Source of the DNA: Lachnospiraceae bacterium
GTDB taxonomy: Bacteria > Bacillota > Clostridia > Lachnospirales > Lachnospiraceae
Direction: 5' to 3'
Assembly (NCBI GenBank): GCA_022791975.1
Contig: JAAWAC010000039.1
Location: forward strand, 1 to 40,652
Length of the DNA: 40,652 nucleotides
Under the pieces are notes generated by a model that worked only from the letters and a program-made list of their open reading frames with translations, did no database searches and was not told the origin of the DNA. Below are positions 8,397-18,748 of this stretch, one piece after another (position 1 is the stretch's first letter; each line of letters starts with the position of its first letter). The translations under genes were made by a program, and so were the position numbers.

Positions 8397-11192
8397 TTAT
8401 TCCATATATCTGCCTGGTCCTATATACTCCTCTAAACTTAATTCCAAATGCATCTTTGTTCCCACCAGCTCATAGCCAAGGAAATTTACAAGAATCGTGT
8501 AATTATTTTCTGTATAACTCCAGTATGGACTGGTTGACAGAGGGATCACGATTTCATTTGCGCCACCATTATAGATAAATCTGCTTGCCTCTTTTATCTC
8601 CACATCTTCCCCCATAAAATATACCACTCCCTGATAGGAAAGATTATCTGGTCCCTCCAGGATATCTGTTTGGATCCTTAGAAAATCTATCTCTTTTCCT
8701 GAAACAGGATTTTCAAAAGTATAGAAAAAATAAATATCTTCCCCCTGGAAATCATATACCTGTTCCTCCAGAATTTGGCTGTTTGTATCTATTAATTGTA
8801 AATTCACCGGTAAATCTCTCATATTATGTTCTTTTATTTTCTCACTGGCCCAGACAACAGGAAGTCTTTTTAAATCTTCAATATGCATGCATTTTCCAAA
8901 TTCCTCATAGGCCATGTCATAGCTTTGTGCAATCTCTTGCTGATTTGTCAAAAACAAAACAGAATTATATTTACAAGGTATATATCCATGCTGCATAAAC
9001 CATTGATACAAATGATAATTTCGAATACTTAAGGCGCCAGCATCATGATTCCAGGCAGGAGAAACTACTACCACTTCAGGTTGAAGATCACAAAGTATCT
9101 CTATAGCTTTCTTTTGCATAACCTCATTGTTTGTATTATAGGTGCTACTAAAAGGCAATAAAACCTTTTTATTCAAAATATTATAGTGGGAAAGCTGATT
9201 TGTCATATCCACAAACTGATAAGTTTCCCCACACAATTCATTTGCCACATGATTAAAATCACACAATTCTTCTCTTAGCTTTTCGTCCATAAAGATATGT
9301 CCCAAAGCAGGAATTCCGATTTCCTCTCCCTTTACAAACTCGAAATTCTCCGAAATACTCTCCCTTTCCAATAATTTATATGGCATAGTAAAAAGATTTT
9401 CTCCTTTTGTTGCTGTTGTCATAAAAAATAAAAGCAACATCCAAGCAATGGTACCTTTATCCCAATATTTTTTTCCATAGGGTAGAAGAATCATCAAAAG
9501 CAGAAATAAACAGCTAATGGTTGTTGCTATAATTCCTCTCTCACCAAATTGTGTGCGGACAAACGTATATTTTACTATAATTCCATTAAAAATCCATAAA
9601 AACAAAGCTCCAAAAAGTGCCCATTTTTTGTCATCCCCCTTCTTTCCAATACAAAAGTAAAGACTGATAAGAATGGGAAACAAAAATCCAAAAGTAGCAT
9701 ACCACACATAGGGATCAGCCAATTCTTCTTTTAAAATATCTCCTGTAGTTTCTAAAATAGCAGCAGAATTTTCTGTAATATACCTGACAATTTCAAAAAA
9801 CATAGGGATAAAGCAAAGCCCCAGGATAAGTAAACAGATATAACCAATAAACAGATACGTGTGTTCTTTTCTATTCTTCCAAATTTTCACAATTTCTAAA
9901 TATCCTTTTTCAAAAAAGAACTCGTGCAAAATCATGGGAAGCATAGCTAGAGCACAGGTTCCCCCTATAGAAGGATTCCATGCAATGGATAAAACAGACA
10001 AAAAAGTCCAAGACCACAACATAATCCCAAATTTTTCCTTTGATTTTCTGGAAAATACGATAAAAATACTAGGAAGCACAAAGGCCCATCGCACATAATA
10101 ATATAGATCCCCAAATAAAGAAAAGAACAAAATACAGAGAAGTCCCCAAGCTTTGTTGTCCACAAAATAATAATAGACAGCTCCAGTAATCACTGCAATT
10201 ATCACACAGCCTATAACCATAGCAGCTTCAAAGCTTGCATAGGTCCCATCAAAAAACAAATGCCACACTCCAGCCTGAAAATAATCACAGATCCCGTGAA
10301 TGGGCATGGTATCCAGATAGGGAACCGTACCAAACTGCAAAAATTGATGTAGAGGTACTGATAATTCTCCATAGTGATAAAATTCCACGGGACTTCCGGA
10401 AATAGTTCCCCTGGGTAATACATAAGAAGCAAACACAGCCAAAGATAAAAAGCTGGTCACATATAGCTGGACTTCTTTGGATTTCTTTCTCTTATAAAGG
10501 AGATATCCCATTAAAAGAAAGGTTATGATAACTTCAAATATCAAAAATTTCCAGGAAAAATACTGTAAAAATATCTGACCTTTGTATTCATACTCAAATC
10601 TGGTTATCTCCAGAAAAACAAAAGGAAGTAAAAGCTGACTGAAATACAGACAATTTTCCAATCCCTTTTGATTCCCTCTTTTTTTCAAAAATAGCCAAAG
10701 AAAAAGAGAGAGGATCAGCCATATGAAATGGAGCGGATAAAAAAGAGTATCAAGCAAAGCATAAGTTGCAGGAAACAGACAAGTCAATCCTCTTTCTAGT
10801 ATGCTAAAGGTAAATTGTGTAAATATAGCAAAGCAACATAATAAGTTACCTTCCCTTATACGGGTCCTGTTTTGCTCTGTTACAAATTTTTCCGCAAAAT
10901 CCCTCTGCAAAAATGGAATGATTTTGGAAAAAAAACATAGAATCCAAGACCACAAAAAGAAAAAAAACAGACCTCCAAAAATTACATGATAAGCAAGGGT
11001 CATATCCCCTTTCTTAAAGTAAGCATTCCAAGAAGTATACCCAGCAACTAACTCCGGATATTCCGGAAGCTTTTTATATAAAAAATACATGCGAATAATT
11101 CCTGTACAAACCACACTTAGAACAGAAAAAATCATAGCCAAAAAACCAATTTTTTTGTTTCTTGGCCATACAGTATTTATTAGTTTCTTCAT
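8397..11192 (-). CDS. Large polytopic membrane protein, GT-C-like, with C-terminal soluble domain
   Basis: This is a 931-residue protein. About 14-16 hydrophobic segments fill residues 1-590. A long soluble portion (about 600-931) contains a Rossmann-like stretch (ILCDLQPEVVVVSPAW) and a beta-rich tail. The YLDTMPIHG motif in the loop near 295-305 recalls acidic catalytic loops of membrane glycosyltransferases. The gene is clearly more AT-rich than the neighbouring gyrase genes. It is the first gene of the envelope cluster, preceded by a 244-base gap after gyrA. AAAGGTG precedes the ATG. Assignment as a glycosyltransferase is an inference from topology and neighbours; a polymerase or transporter role remains possible. 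Confidence 0.6.
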   Translation of the reverse strand: MKKLINTVWPRNKKIGFLAMIFSVLSVVCTGIIRMYFLYKKLPEYPELVAGYTSWNAYFKKGDMTLAYHVIFGGLFFFFLWSWILCFFSKIIPFLQRDFAEKFVTEQNRTRIREGNLLCCFAIFTQFTFSILERGLTCLFPATYALLDTLFYPLHFIWLILSLFLWLFLKKRGNQKGLENCLYFSQLLLPFVFLEITRFEYEYKGQIFLQYFSWKFLIFEVIITFLLMGYLLYKRKKSKEVQLYVTSFLSLAVFASYVLPRGTISGSPVEFYHYGELSVPLHQFLQFGTVPYLDTMPIHGICDYFQAGVWHLFFDGTYASFEAAMVIGCVIIAVITGAVYYYFVDNKAWGLLCILFFSLFGDLYYYVRWAFVLPSIFIVFSRKSKEKFGIMLWSWTFLSVLSIAWNPSIGGTCALAMLPMILHEFFFEKGYLEIVKIWKNRKEHTYLFIGYICLLILGLCFIPMFFEIVRYITENSAAILETTGDILKEELADPYVWYATFGFLFPILISLYFCIGKKGDDKKWALFGALFLWIFNGIIVKYTFVRTQFGERGIIATTISCLFLLLMILLPYGKKYWDKGTIAWMLLLFFMTTATKGENLFTMPYKLLERESISENFEFVKGEEIGIPALGHIFMDEKLREELCDFNHVANELCGETYQFVDMTNQLSHYNILNKKVLLPFSSTYNTNNEVMQKKAIEILCDLQPEVVVVSPAWNHDAGALSIRNYHLYQWFMQHGYIPCKYNSVLFLTNQQEIAQSYDMAYEEFGKCMHIEDLKRLPVVWASEKIKEHNMRDLPVNLQLIDTNSQILEEQVYDFQGEDIYFFYTFENPVSGKEIDFLRIQTDILEGPDNLSYQGVVYFMGEDVEIKEASRFIYNGGANEIVIPLSTSPYWSYTENNYTILVNFLGYELVGTKMHLELSLEEYIGPGRYME

Positions 11193-11232
11193 AACACCTT
11201 TACCTTTTTATAGTATAAATTTCTGCTGCCCC

Positions 11233-11259
11233 ACAGGAAGTCAAAAAAATACCTCCTGT
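11233..11259 (-). repeat. Hairpin upstream of the envelope cluster
   Basis: ACAGGAAGT (11233-11241) and ACCTCCTGT (11251-11259) form a 9-pair stem on the minus-strand RNA with one G-U pair and a 9-base T-rich loop. It lies about 40 bases ahead of the 931-residue protein start and contains an AGGAGGT string. It could be an operator or a small leader structure; there is no functional evidence. Confidence 0.35.
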
Positions 11260-11327
11260 CAACATGATAAAAATTAAAAAATGGATTATCCCTCGAATTT
11301 AATTTTATTATCTTCACCATAAGATGA

Positions 11328-11367
11328 AAATAGAACACAGAAACTCCCCCTTTTCCATGTTCTATTT
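11328..11367 (-). terminator. Possible terminator behind gyrA
   Basis: A perfect 10-base inverted repeat (AAATAGAACA at 11328-11337, TGTTCTATTT at 11358-11367) with a 20-base loop lies about 70 bases after the gyrA stop. On the minus strand the second arm ends in a short T-rich run. The stem is AT-rich and the tail is weak, so termination may be partial. It is the only strong hairpin between gyrA and the envelope cluster. Confidence 0.4.
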
Positions 11368-11436
11368 CCCTTCCGGTTCAGCCCCCTAATACTTCTGTTC
11401 CGGCTATTTTCTTTCTCTTATATAAATTATCCTCTC

Positions 11437-13965
11437 CTAAAGAGTCTCATCCTGTCCCTCTTCCTTTTTGTCTCCATCCTGTTCCTCTCCGGCTTCCTCA
11501 TCCTCGTCCTCTTTATTTACCTGCTCCCGCACCTTGGCAATGCTGGCCACTGTAATATCACTCTGGGCATCCACATTGATAAGCTTCACGCCGGAGGTGA
11601 TTCGCTCCAGCACAGAGATATCACTGCAAGCAATGCGGATAATAATGCCTTCCGTGGTAATCAACATCACCTCATTGTCCATATTCACGGCCTTGGCTCC
11701 CACCACATTGCCGGTCTTTTCCGTAATCTTGTAGCACTTCACACCTTTACCGCCACGATTCTGGCTGCCAAACTTGGTAAGACCAGTCAATTTCCCCAGA
11801 CCATTTTCCGAAGCAATCAGCAGATACTCCCCTTGGGTATGTACCTGCATGGCAACCACCTCATCCCCATCGGTGAGATTCATACCAATAACACCCATAG
11901 AAGTACGGCCAGTGGGTCTCACATCCGTCTCATGGAACCGGATACACATTCCAAACTTTGTAACCAGAAAAATATCCTGGGCATTGTCTGTAAATTTCAC
12001 CTCAATCAGCTCATCCTCTTCCCGAAGAAGAATAGCCTGGAGACCGGTTTTCCGCACATTGGCATAATCCAGAATAGAAGTTTTCTTTACAATTCCATTC
12101 TTGGTAGCCATAAACAGATATTTTCCGTCCTCATATTCCCGAATAGGGATCACGGCCGTGATCTTTTCTCCCGGCTGCAACTGCAAAAGGTTAATAATAG
12201 CCGTTCCCCGGGAAGTCCTGCTGGCCTCGGGTATCTCATAAGCTTTGAGACGATACACCTTTCCCGCGTTGGTAAAGAACATAATATAGTGGTGGGTGGT
12301 GGTCATAAACAGCTCTTCCATATAATCTTCCTGGATGGTCTGCATACCTTTAATCCCTTTTCCACCCCGGTTCTGGCTGCGGAAATTGTCCACGGTCATT
12401 CGTTTAATATAGCCCATATGAGTCATGGTAATCACCGTATCCTCCAGAGGAATCAAATCCTCCATGGAGATATCAAATTCATCAAAGCCAATGGAAGTTC
12501 TTCTATCATCCCCATACTTATCTGCAATCAGCAGAATTTCCTCTCGAATAACACCTAGAAGTTTCTTCTCATCTGCCAAAATTCCCTCCAGATATTCGAT
12601 GCGTTTCATAAGCTCCGCATACTCCGCCTCAAGTTTCTCCCTCTCCAAGCCGGTAAGAGCCCGCAAGCGCATATCCACAATAGCCTGCGCCTGCACATCA
12701 TCCAGAGCAAATTCCCTCATAAGTCCTTCTTTGGCAATCTGGGTGGACCGGGAACCGCGAATAATCTGAATCACCCGATCAATATTATCCAAAGCAATGA
12801 GTAAGCCCTTTAAAATATGAGCCCGCTCTCTAGCTTTGTTGAGATCATATTTGGTTCTTCTGGTGACAACATCCTCCTGATGCCTCAGGTAATACCGCAG
12901 CATATCCAGAAGATTCAAAACCTTGGGCTGCTTGTTTACCAGAGCCAACATATTCACCCCAAAGGTGTCCTGAAGCTGGGTGTGCTTAAACAGCTGATTT
13001 AAGATCACATTGGCATTTACATCCTTGCGCAGTTCAATATTGATACGCATGCCCTCTCGGCTGGATTCATCTCCAATATAGGTGATACCATCAATTTTTT
13101 TGTCCTTTACCAGCTCGGCAATCTTTTCGATTAACCGGGCCTTATTTACCATATAGGGAAGCTCAGTCACCACAATCCGACTTTTTCCATTGGCCATGGT
13201 CTCAATATTGGTCACAGCCCGCACACGGATTTTACCCCGGCCAGTGCGATAAGCCTCCTCAATACCCCGGGTTCCCAAAATCTGAGCTCCTGTGGGGAAA
13301 TCCGGACCCTTGATAATTTTCAGGATCTCTTCTATATGGGTCTCCCGATCCTCCTCCACCCGATTATCGATAAGCTTTACCACAGCCTGAATGGTTTCCT
13401 TAAGATTATGGGGGGGAATGTTGGTAGCCATGCCCACAGCGATTCCTGTGGTACCATTTACCAGCAAATTGGGATAGCGGGAAGGCAGCACCACAGGCTC
13501 CTTCTCCGTCTCGTCAAAGTTGGGCTCAAAATCTACCGTGTCCTTATTGATATCCGCCAGCATTTCCATGGAAATCTTGCTCAAACGTGCCTCCGTATAA
13601 CGCATGGCCGCCGCTCCATCTCCATCCACAGAGCCAAAATTTCCATGTCCATCCACTAAGGGATACCGGGTAGACCACTCCTGAGCCATATTCACCAGGG
13701 CTCCATAGATAGAGCTGTCTCCATGGGGGTGATATTTACCCATGGTATCACCGACAATACGGGCACATTTTCGGTGAGGCTTGTCGGGGCCATTGTTCAG
13801 CTCAATCATGGAATACAGTACCCGGCGCTGTACAGGCTTTAAACCATCTCGCACATCGGGAAGAGCACGGGCAGCGATTACGCTCATGGCATAATCAATA
13901 TAAGAATCCTCCATGGTCTTTTTCAGATCCACTTCCTGGATTTTATCAAAGATTTTATCATCCAT
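11437..13965 (-). CDS. gyrA: DNA gyrase subunit A
   Basis: This 842-residue protein is the DNA-breaking subunit of gyrase; with GyrB it introduces negative supercoils using ATP. The N-terminal winged-helix domain contains catalytic Tyr123 in MRYTEARL. The C-terminal beta-pinwheel carries the GyrA box QNRGGKG (near 570), which separates gyrase from topoisomerase IV, and a second QNRGGKG in a later blade. A highly acidic tail (about 815-842) ends the protein. In the quinolone region [10 protein letters not shown], Ser84 matches E. coli Ser83, but Gly88 sits where E. coli has Asp87. AGGAGA precedes the ATG, and gyrB ends 32 bases upstream in the same operon. Confidence 0.98.
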   Translation of the reverse strand: MDDKIFDKIQEVDLKKTMEDSYIDYAMSVIAARALPDVRDGLKPVQRRVLYSMIELNNGPDKPHRKCARIVGDTMGKYHPHGDSSIYGALVNMAQEWSTRYPLVDGHGNFGSVDGDGAAAMRYTEARLSKISMEMLADINKDTVDFEPNFDETEKEPVVLPSRYPNLLVNGTTGIAVGMATNIPPHNLKETIQAVVKLIDNRVEEDRETHIEEILKIIKGPDFPTGAQILGTRGIEEAYRTGRGKIRVRAVTNIETMANGKSRIVVTELPYMVNKARLIEKIAELVKDKKIDGITYIGDESSREGMRINIELRKDVNANVILNQLFKHTQLQDTFGVNMLALVNKQPKVLNLLDMLRYYLRHQEDVVTRRTKYDLNKARERAHILKGLLIALDNIDRVIQIIRGSRSTQIAKEGLMREFALDDVQAQAIVDMRLRALTGLEREKLEAEYAELMKRIEYLEGILADEKKLLGVIREEILLIADKYGDDRRTSIGFDEFDISMEDLIPLEDTVITMTHMGYIKRMTVDNFRSQNRGGKGIKGMQTIQEDYMEELFMTTTHHYIMFFTNAGKVYRLKAYEIPEASRTSRGTAIINLLQLQPGEKITAVIPIREYEDGKYLFMATKNGIVKKTSILDYANVRKTGLQAILLREEDELIEVKFTDNAQDIFLVTKFGMCIRFHETDVRPTGRTSMGVIGMNLTDGDEVVAMQVHTQGEYLLIASENGLGKLTGLTKFGSQNRGGKGVKCYKITEKTGNVVGAKAVNMDNEVMLITTEGIIIRIACSDISVLERITSGVKLINVDAQSDITVASIAKVREQVNKEDEDEEAGEEQDGDKKEEGQDETL

Positions 13966-13997
13966 GTTTTAAATCTCCTATTAAAATTCCACTGTTA

Positions 13998-15935
<1,938 letters not shown>

Positions 15936-17021
15936 CTAATTCTCACACAATACAGTTCCCTTGGACACATGAAAAACCTTATTTACAGAAAAACGATGAT
16001 ACACAAATTCATCCAACCCTGTACAGGTAATCATGGTCTGAATATCGTGAAGTTTGTTTAACAGATAGTTTTGCCTATTATGGTCCAGTTCAGACAATAC
16101 ATCATCCAATAATAAAACAGGCGTGTCTCCCGCAATCTGCTTTACCAGCTCAATTTCTGAGAGCTTCAAGGACAGTGCTGCTGTCCTCTGCTGTCCCTGA
16201 GAGCCAAATTTACGAATATCAATGCCGTCTGCCAAAAACAAAAGATCATCCCTGTGAGGTCCTGTAGTGGTGGTCTTAAGCTTTTTGTCCCTTTCCCGAT
16301 TTCGGACAATCCTCTTTTCCAGTTCCTCTGCTGACGTATCTCTCTCATAAATGACCTGAAGCCTCTCCCTTCCGCCGGACAAATATCCGTGAATCTCATA
16401 GATAATCTCATTAAGCTTTTTTACAAAATTCTCCCGGCACTGTATAATTTTTTTTCCATAAGCCCCCAGTTGCATATCCCACACATCCAGAGTATCCATA
16501 AGTTCCGGTTTAGAATATAAATCCTTTAAAAGCTGATTTCTCTGACCTACTATTTTATTATATTTTGACAGATCATGGAGATAGACTCTATCCAGCTGAC
16601 AAAGCTCCATATCCAAAAAACGCCGGCGCTCCGAAGGTCCCTGCTTGATAATTCCCAGGTCCTCCGGAGAAAAAAACACAAAATTCAGAATACCAAAAAG
16701 CTCACTGGCTCTCTGAATGGGATACCCATTGATGGCAATCCCCTTGGTCTTGTTTTTTCGCAAATGCATATCAATCTGATAGAGCATTCCCCTCTTGTCC
16801 ACCAGAGCACGAAGATGGGATTCTGCCTCTCCAAAAAGAATCATATCCCTGTCCCTGCTGCCCTTGTGAGATTTGGTGGTCCCGCTTAAAAACAAAGCCT
16901 CCAGAATATTGGTTTTTCCCTGGGCATTGTCTCCATAGAAAATATTGGTTCCCACATCAAATTCCAGCTTAAGCTTCGGATAATTCCGGAAATTTTCCAG
17001 CTCTACGGATTGAATAATCAT
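15936..17021 (-). CDS. recF: DNA replication/repair protein RecF
   Basis: This 361-residue ABC/SMC-like ATPase helps load RecA at gapped DNA during recombinational repair. The start MIIQSVELENFRNY is canonical. Walker A is GDNAQGKTN (about 30-38). The SMC-type signature SQGQQRT and the Walker B LLLDDVLSELD lie near the C-terminus, all in family order and at family length. The ribosome site is weak (GGTG-type), 16 bases after the S4 gene, which suggests translation by coupling. Confidence 0.96.
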   Translation of the reverse strand: MIIQSVELENFRNYPKLKLEFDVGTNIFYGDNAQGKTNILEALFLSGTTKSHKGSRDRDMILFGEAESHLRALVDKRGMLYQIDMHLRKNKTKGIAINGYPIQRASELFGILNFVFFSPEDLGIIKQGPSERRRFLDMELCQLDRVYLHDLSKYNKIVGQRNQLLKDLYSKPELMDTLDVWDMQLGAYGKKIIQCRENFVKKLNEIIYEIHGYLSGGRERLQVIYERDTSAEELEKRIVRNRERDKKLKTTTTGPHRDDLLFLADGIDIRKFGSQGQQRTAALSLKLSEIELVKQIAGDTPVLLLDDVLSELDHNRQNYLLNKLHDIQTMITCTGLDEFVYHRFSVNKVFHVSKGTVLCEN

Positions 17022-17037
17022 ATCAGCACCAGCATCT

Positions 17038-17244
17038 CTACTTTATTTGAACCTCTCGGCCCTGAAAGGAAAAACAATCTCCCGGATGAAGCTTCTTTCC
17101 TCTCTGGTATTCCGTCTCTCCATTCACCTTTACCTGGCCTTCCTGTATCAGAAGCTTAGCTTCCACCCCAGAATCCACCAGTCCGGCAAGCTTCATAGCC
17201 TGACCAAGTTTAATAAAATCATCTTTGATCGCAATCGTTTCCAT
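17038..17244 (-). CDS. yaaA: S4-domain RNA-binding protein (YaaA/RlbA type)
   Basis: This 68-residue protein is almost entirely an S4-like RNA-binding fold: IKLGQAMKLAGLVDSGVEAK, then the strand-turn LIQEGQVKVNGE and QRGKKLHPGD. Small S4 proteins between dnaN and recF are common in Firmicutes (YaaA of Bacillus) and are thought to act in ribosome assembly. I chose the ATG at 17244 because AGAGGA lies at proper distance; the ATG two codons earlier is too close to the ribosome site. The gene lies between dnaN and recF. Confidence 0.88.
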   Translation of the reverse strand: METIAIKDDFIKLGQAMKLAGLVDSGVEAKLLIQEGQVKVNGETEYQRGKKLHPGDCFSFQGREVQIK

Positions 17245-17316
17245 AAGCATTCCTCTTTTTTGCCCATTTTCTGGGTACGCTGCCAGCTCTAAAAATATTT
17301 ACAAATTTTTACAATA

Positions 17317-18429
17317 TTATCTGGCCGCACTGTTAAAATTCACCGGCAAAATCAGATAAATATAGCTTTCCTCCTCATCCTTAATAAAGCAAGGTGCCTT
17401 GGGATTTACCATATACAGAGTCACCTCATCATCATCAATAACCCGAAGGGCATCCATCAAAAACTTGGGATTAAAGCCAATAAGCAGATCCTTTCCCTCC
17501 TTTTCTATGGGAATCTCCTCATCCATGGAGCCCACACCGGAGATAATATTTAGCTTCATAATATCATCTTCGATCTGCATAATAATGGGTTTTTTGTCCC
17601 CCTCTTTGACAAGAAGGGTGGCTCTGTCAATGCAGCTTAAAAATTCCCGCTTGTTGATCCGCACCTTAGTCTCATAATCGCTGGAGAGCATCTGCTCCAC
17701 CCGGAAATATTCGCCCTCAATTAGCCGGGACACCACGATTGTTTCGTCAAACTCAAACACCACATGATTTTTAGTAAAATAGATATGGACCAGAGATTCC
17801 ATCTCCCCTGCCAATATTTTGCTTATTTCAATCAATGTTTTGCCTGGAACAATCACTTTCTTATAGGCATAGCTTTCTTTAAGGGCCAGCTTGCGGATAG
17901 AAACCCGATGGCCATCTAAGGACACGATCTTCAGCTCGTCATCCTGGATTTCAAACAGCTCTCCTGTCATCATTTTGTTATTTTCATTGTCTGAAATGGA
18001 AAAGATGGTTTGCTTAATCATCTCTTTTAAGCTAAACTGGGAAACCGCCACGTAATCTCCCCTCTCAATCTGGGGAAGGTTTGAAAAATCTTCCCCGGAT
18101 TTTCCGGATATATTAAATTTTGCCTTTTCACAGGTAATGGTGGTCTTGTAGTCAACATCTGTGATAATAGTAACATCATTATCCGGAAGCTTTCGGATAA
18201 TCTCCGAAAAGATACGGGCATCCAGAGCGATAATTCCCTTTTCCAGGATGGTTCCCTCTATGGTGGTCTCTATACCAAGTTCCATGTCATTGGCAGTAAG
18301 CTTAATATTGCCAGCTGTAGTATCAATGAGAATGCATTCCAGAATGGACATGGTGGTTTTAGAGGGCACAGCCTTGGAAACCGTATTGACACCTTTTAAT
18401 AAATCCGATTTTGTACAAATGAACTTCAT
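17317..18429 (-). CDS. dnaN: DNA polymerase III sliding clamp (beta subunit)
   Basis: This 370-residue protein is the ring-shaped processivity clamp, made of three similar domains (about 1-125, 126-250, 251-370). The beginning MKFICTKSDLLKGVNTVSKAV and the C-terminal YLILPVNF region are typical. The start at 18429 is set by AAAGGAG seven bases upstream. An in-frame extension of 56 codons would run into the origin region and is not homologous to the family. dnaA lies 319 bases upstream across oriC, and the S4 gene follows on the same strand. Confidence 0.97.
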   Translation of the reverse strand: MKFICTKSDLLKGVNTVSKAVPSKTTMSILECILIDTTAGNIKLTANDMELGIETTIEGTILEKGIIALDARIFSEIIRKLPDNDVTIITDVDYKTTITCEKAKFNISGKSGEDFSNLPQIERGDYVAVSQFSLKEMIKQTIFSISDNENNKMMTGELFEIQDDELKIVSLDGHRVSIRKLALKESYAYKKVIVPGKTLIEISKILAGEMESLVHIYFTKNHVVFEFDETIVVSRLIEGEYFRVEQMLSSDYETKVRINKREFLSCIDRATLLVKEGDKKPIIMQIEDDIMKLNIISGVGSMDEEIPIEKEGKDLLIGFNPKFLMDALRVIDDDEVTLYMVNPKAPCFIKDEEESYIYLILPVNFNSAAR

Positions 18430-18488
18430 GTGTATAGCTCCTTTCTTTTTATGCACAGTGAACGGATATCTGGGCAAGGTGCAAAAGT

Positions 18489-18551
18489 GATAGATATATA
18501 AATAAAAGATATCCGTCGTATTCTTCGTAGGGGCTGTGAATTTGTGAATAA
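18489..18551 (-). promoter_or_regulatory. Predicted DNA unwinding element with abutting DnaA boxes
   Basis: On the minus strand, box TTATTCACA and the overlapping AAATTCACA lead into CCCCTAC and a run of triplets ending in A or C, then an AT-only stretch rich in TATA. DnaA is expected to load on the boxes and extend along the triplets (DnaA-trio) to melt the AT block. The triplets beyond the first CTA are poor matches to the trio consensus, so that part is uncertain. Confidence 0.6.
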
Positions 18552-18592
18552 GTGCTTTTAAGGCCGAAAATAAAGGATTTCCGGAAAGGACA

Positions 18593-18648
18593 AGCATGTG
18601 AAAAACAGAAGGATAAGCTTAGAAAAGCTTTGAAGTTATTCACATGCT
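18593..18648. repeat. Nested inverted repeats inside oriC
   Basis: AGCATGTGAA (18593-18602) and TTCACATGCT (18639-18648) form a perfect 10-base inverted repeat. Inside it AAGCTT (18615-18620) is repeated at 18625-18630 as a second small palindrome. Each outer arm overlaps a DnaA box, one on each strand, so the symmetry places two boxes facing each other. It may be a cruciform or simply a symmetric DnaA-binding site. Confidence 0.7.
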
Positions 18649-18748
18649 GTTTTAGCCTGAAAAGGATTTTCAACTTATCAACATACTTTCCACAGCAGTT
18701 CCACAGGGATCAGCCTCCAAATGTGTATGAATGTCCACAGAAAAATTC

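Larger units (their letters stand above)
18430..18748. other. Replication origin (oriC) region between dnaA and dnaN
   Basis: This 319-base non-coding stretch contains perfect TTATNCACA DnaA boxes at 18543-18551 (minus) and 18636-18644 (plus). One-mismatch boxes lie at 18597-18605 (minus) and 18675-18683 (plus), and weaker ones at 18535-18543 (minus), 18686-18694 and 18731-18739. On the minus strand the first pair abuts (TTATTCACA then AAATTCACA, sharing one base). It is followed by a short GC patch (18530-18534), a trinucleotide-like tract (18513-18530) and an AT-rich block (18489-18512). This is the order of the basal unwinding element known from Bacillus oriC. A large inverted repeat occupies the middle. 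Confidence 0.88.

Noticed and set aside
18430..18597. 56-codon N-terminal extension of DnaN
   Set aside because: It lies in oriC, has no ribosome site, and the conserved MKFICTKSDL start follows AAAGGAG at 18429.
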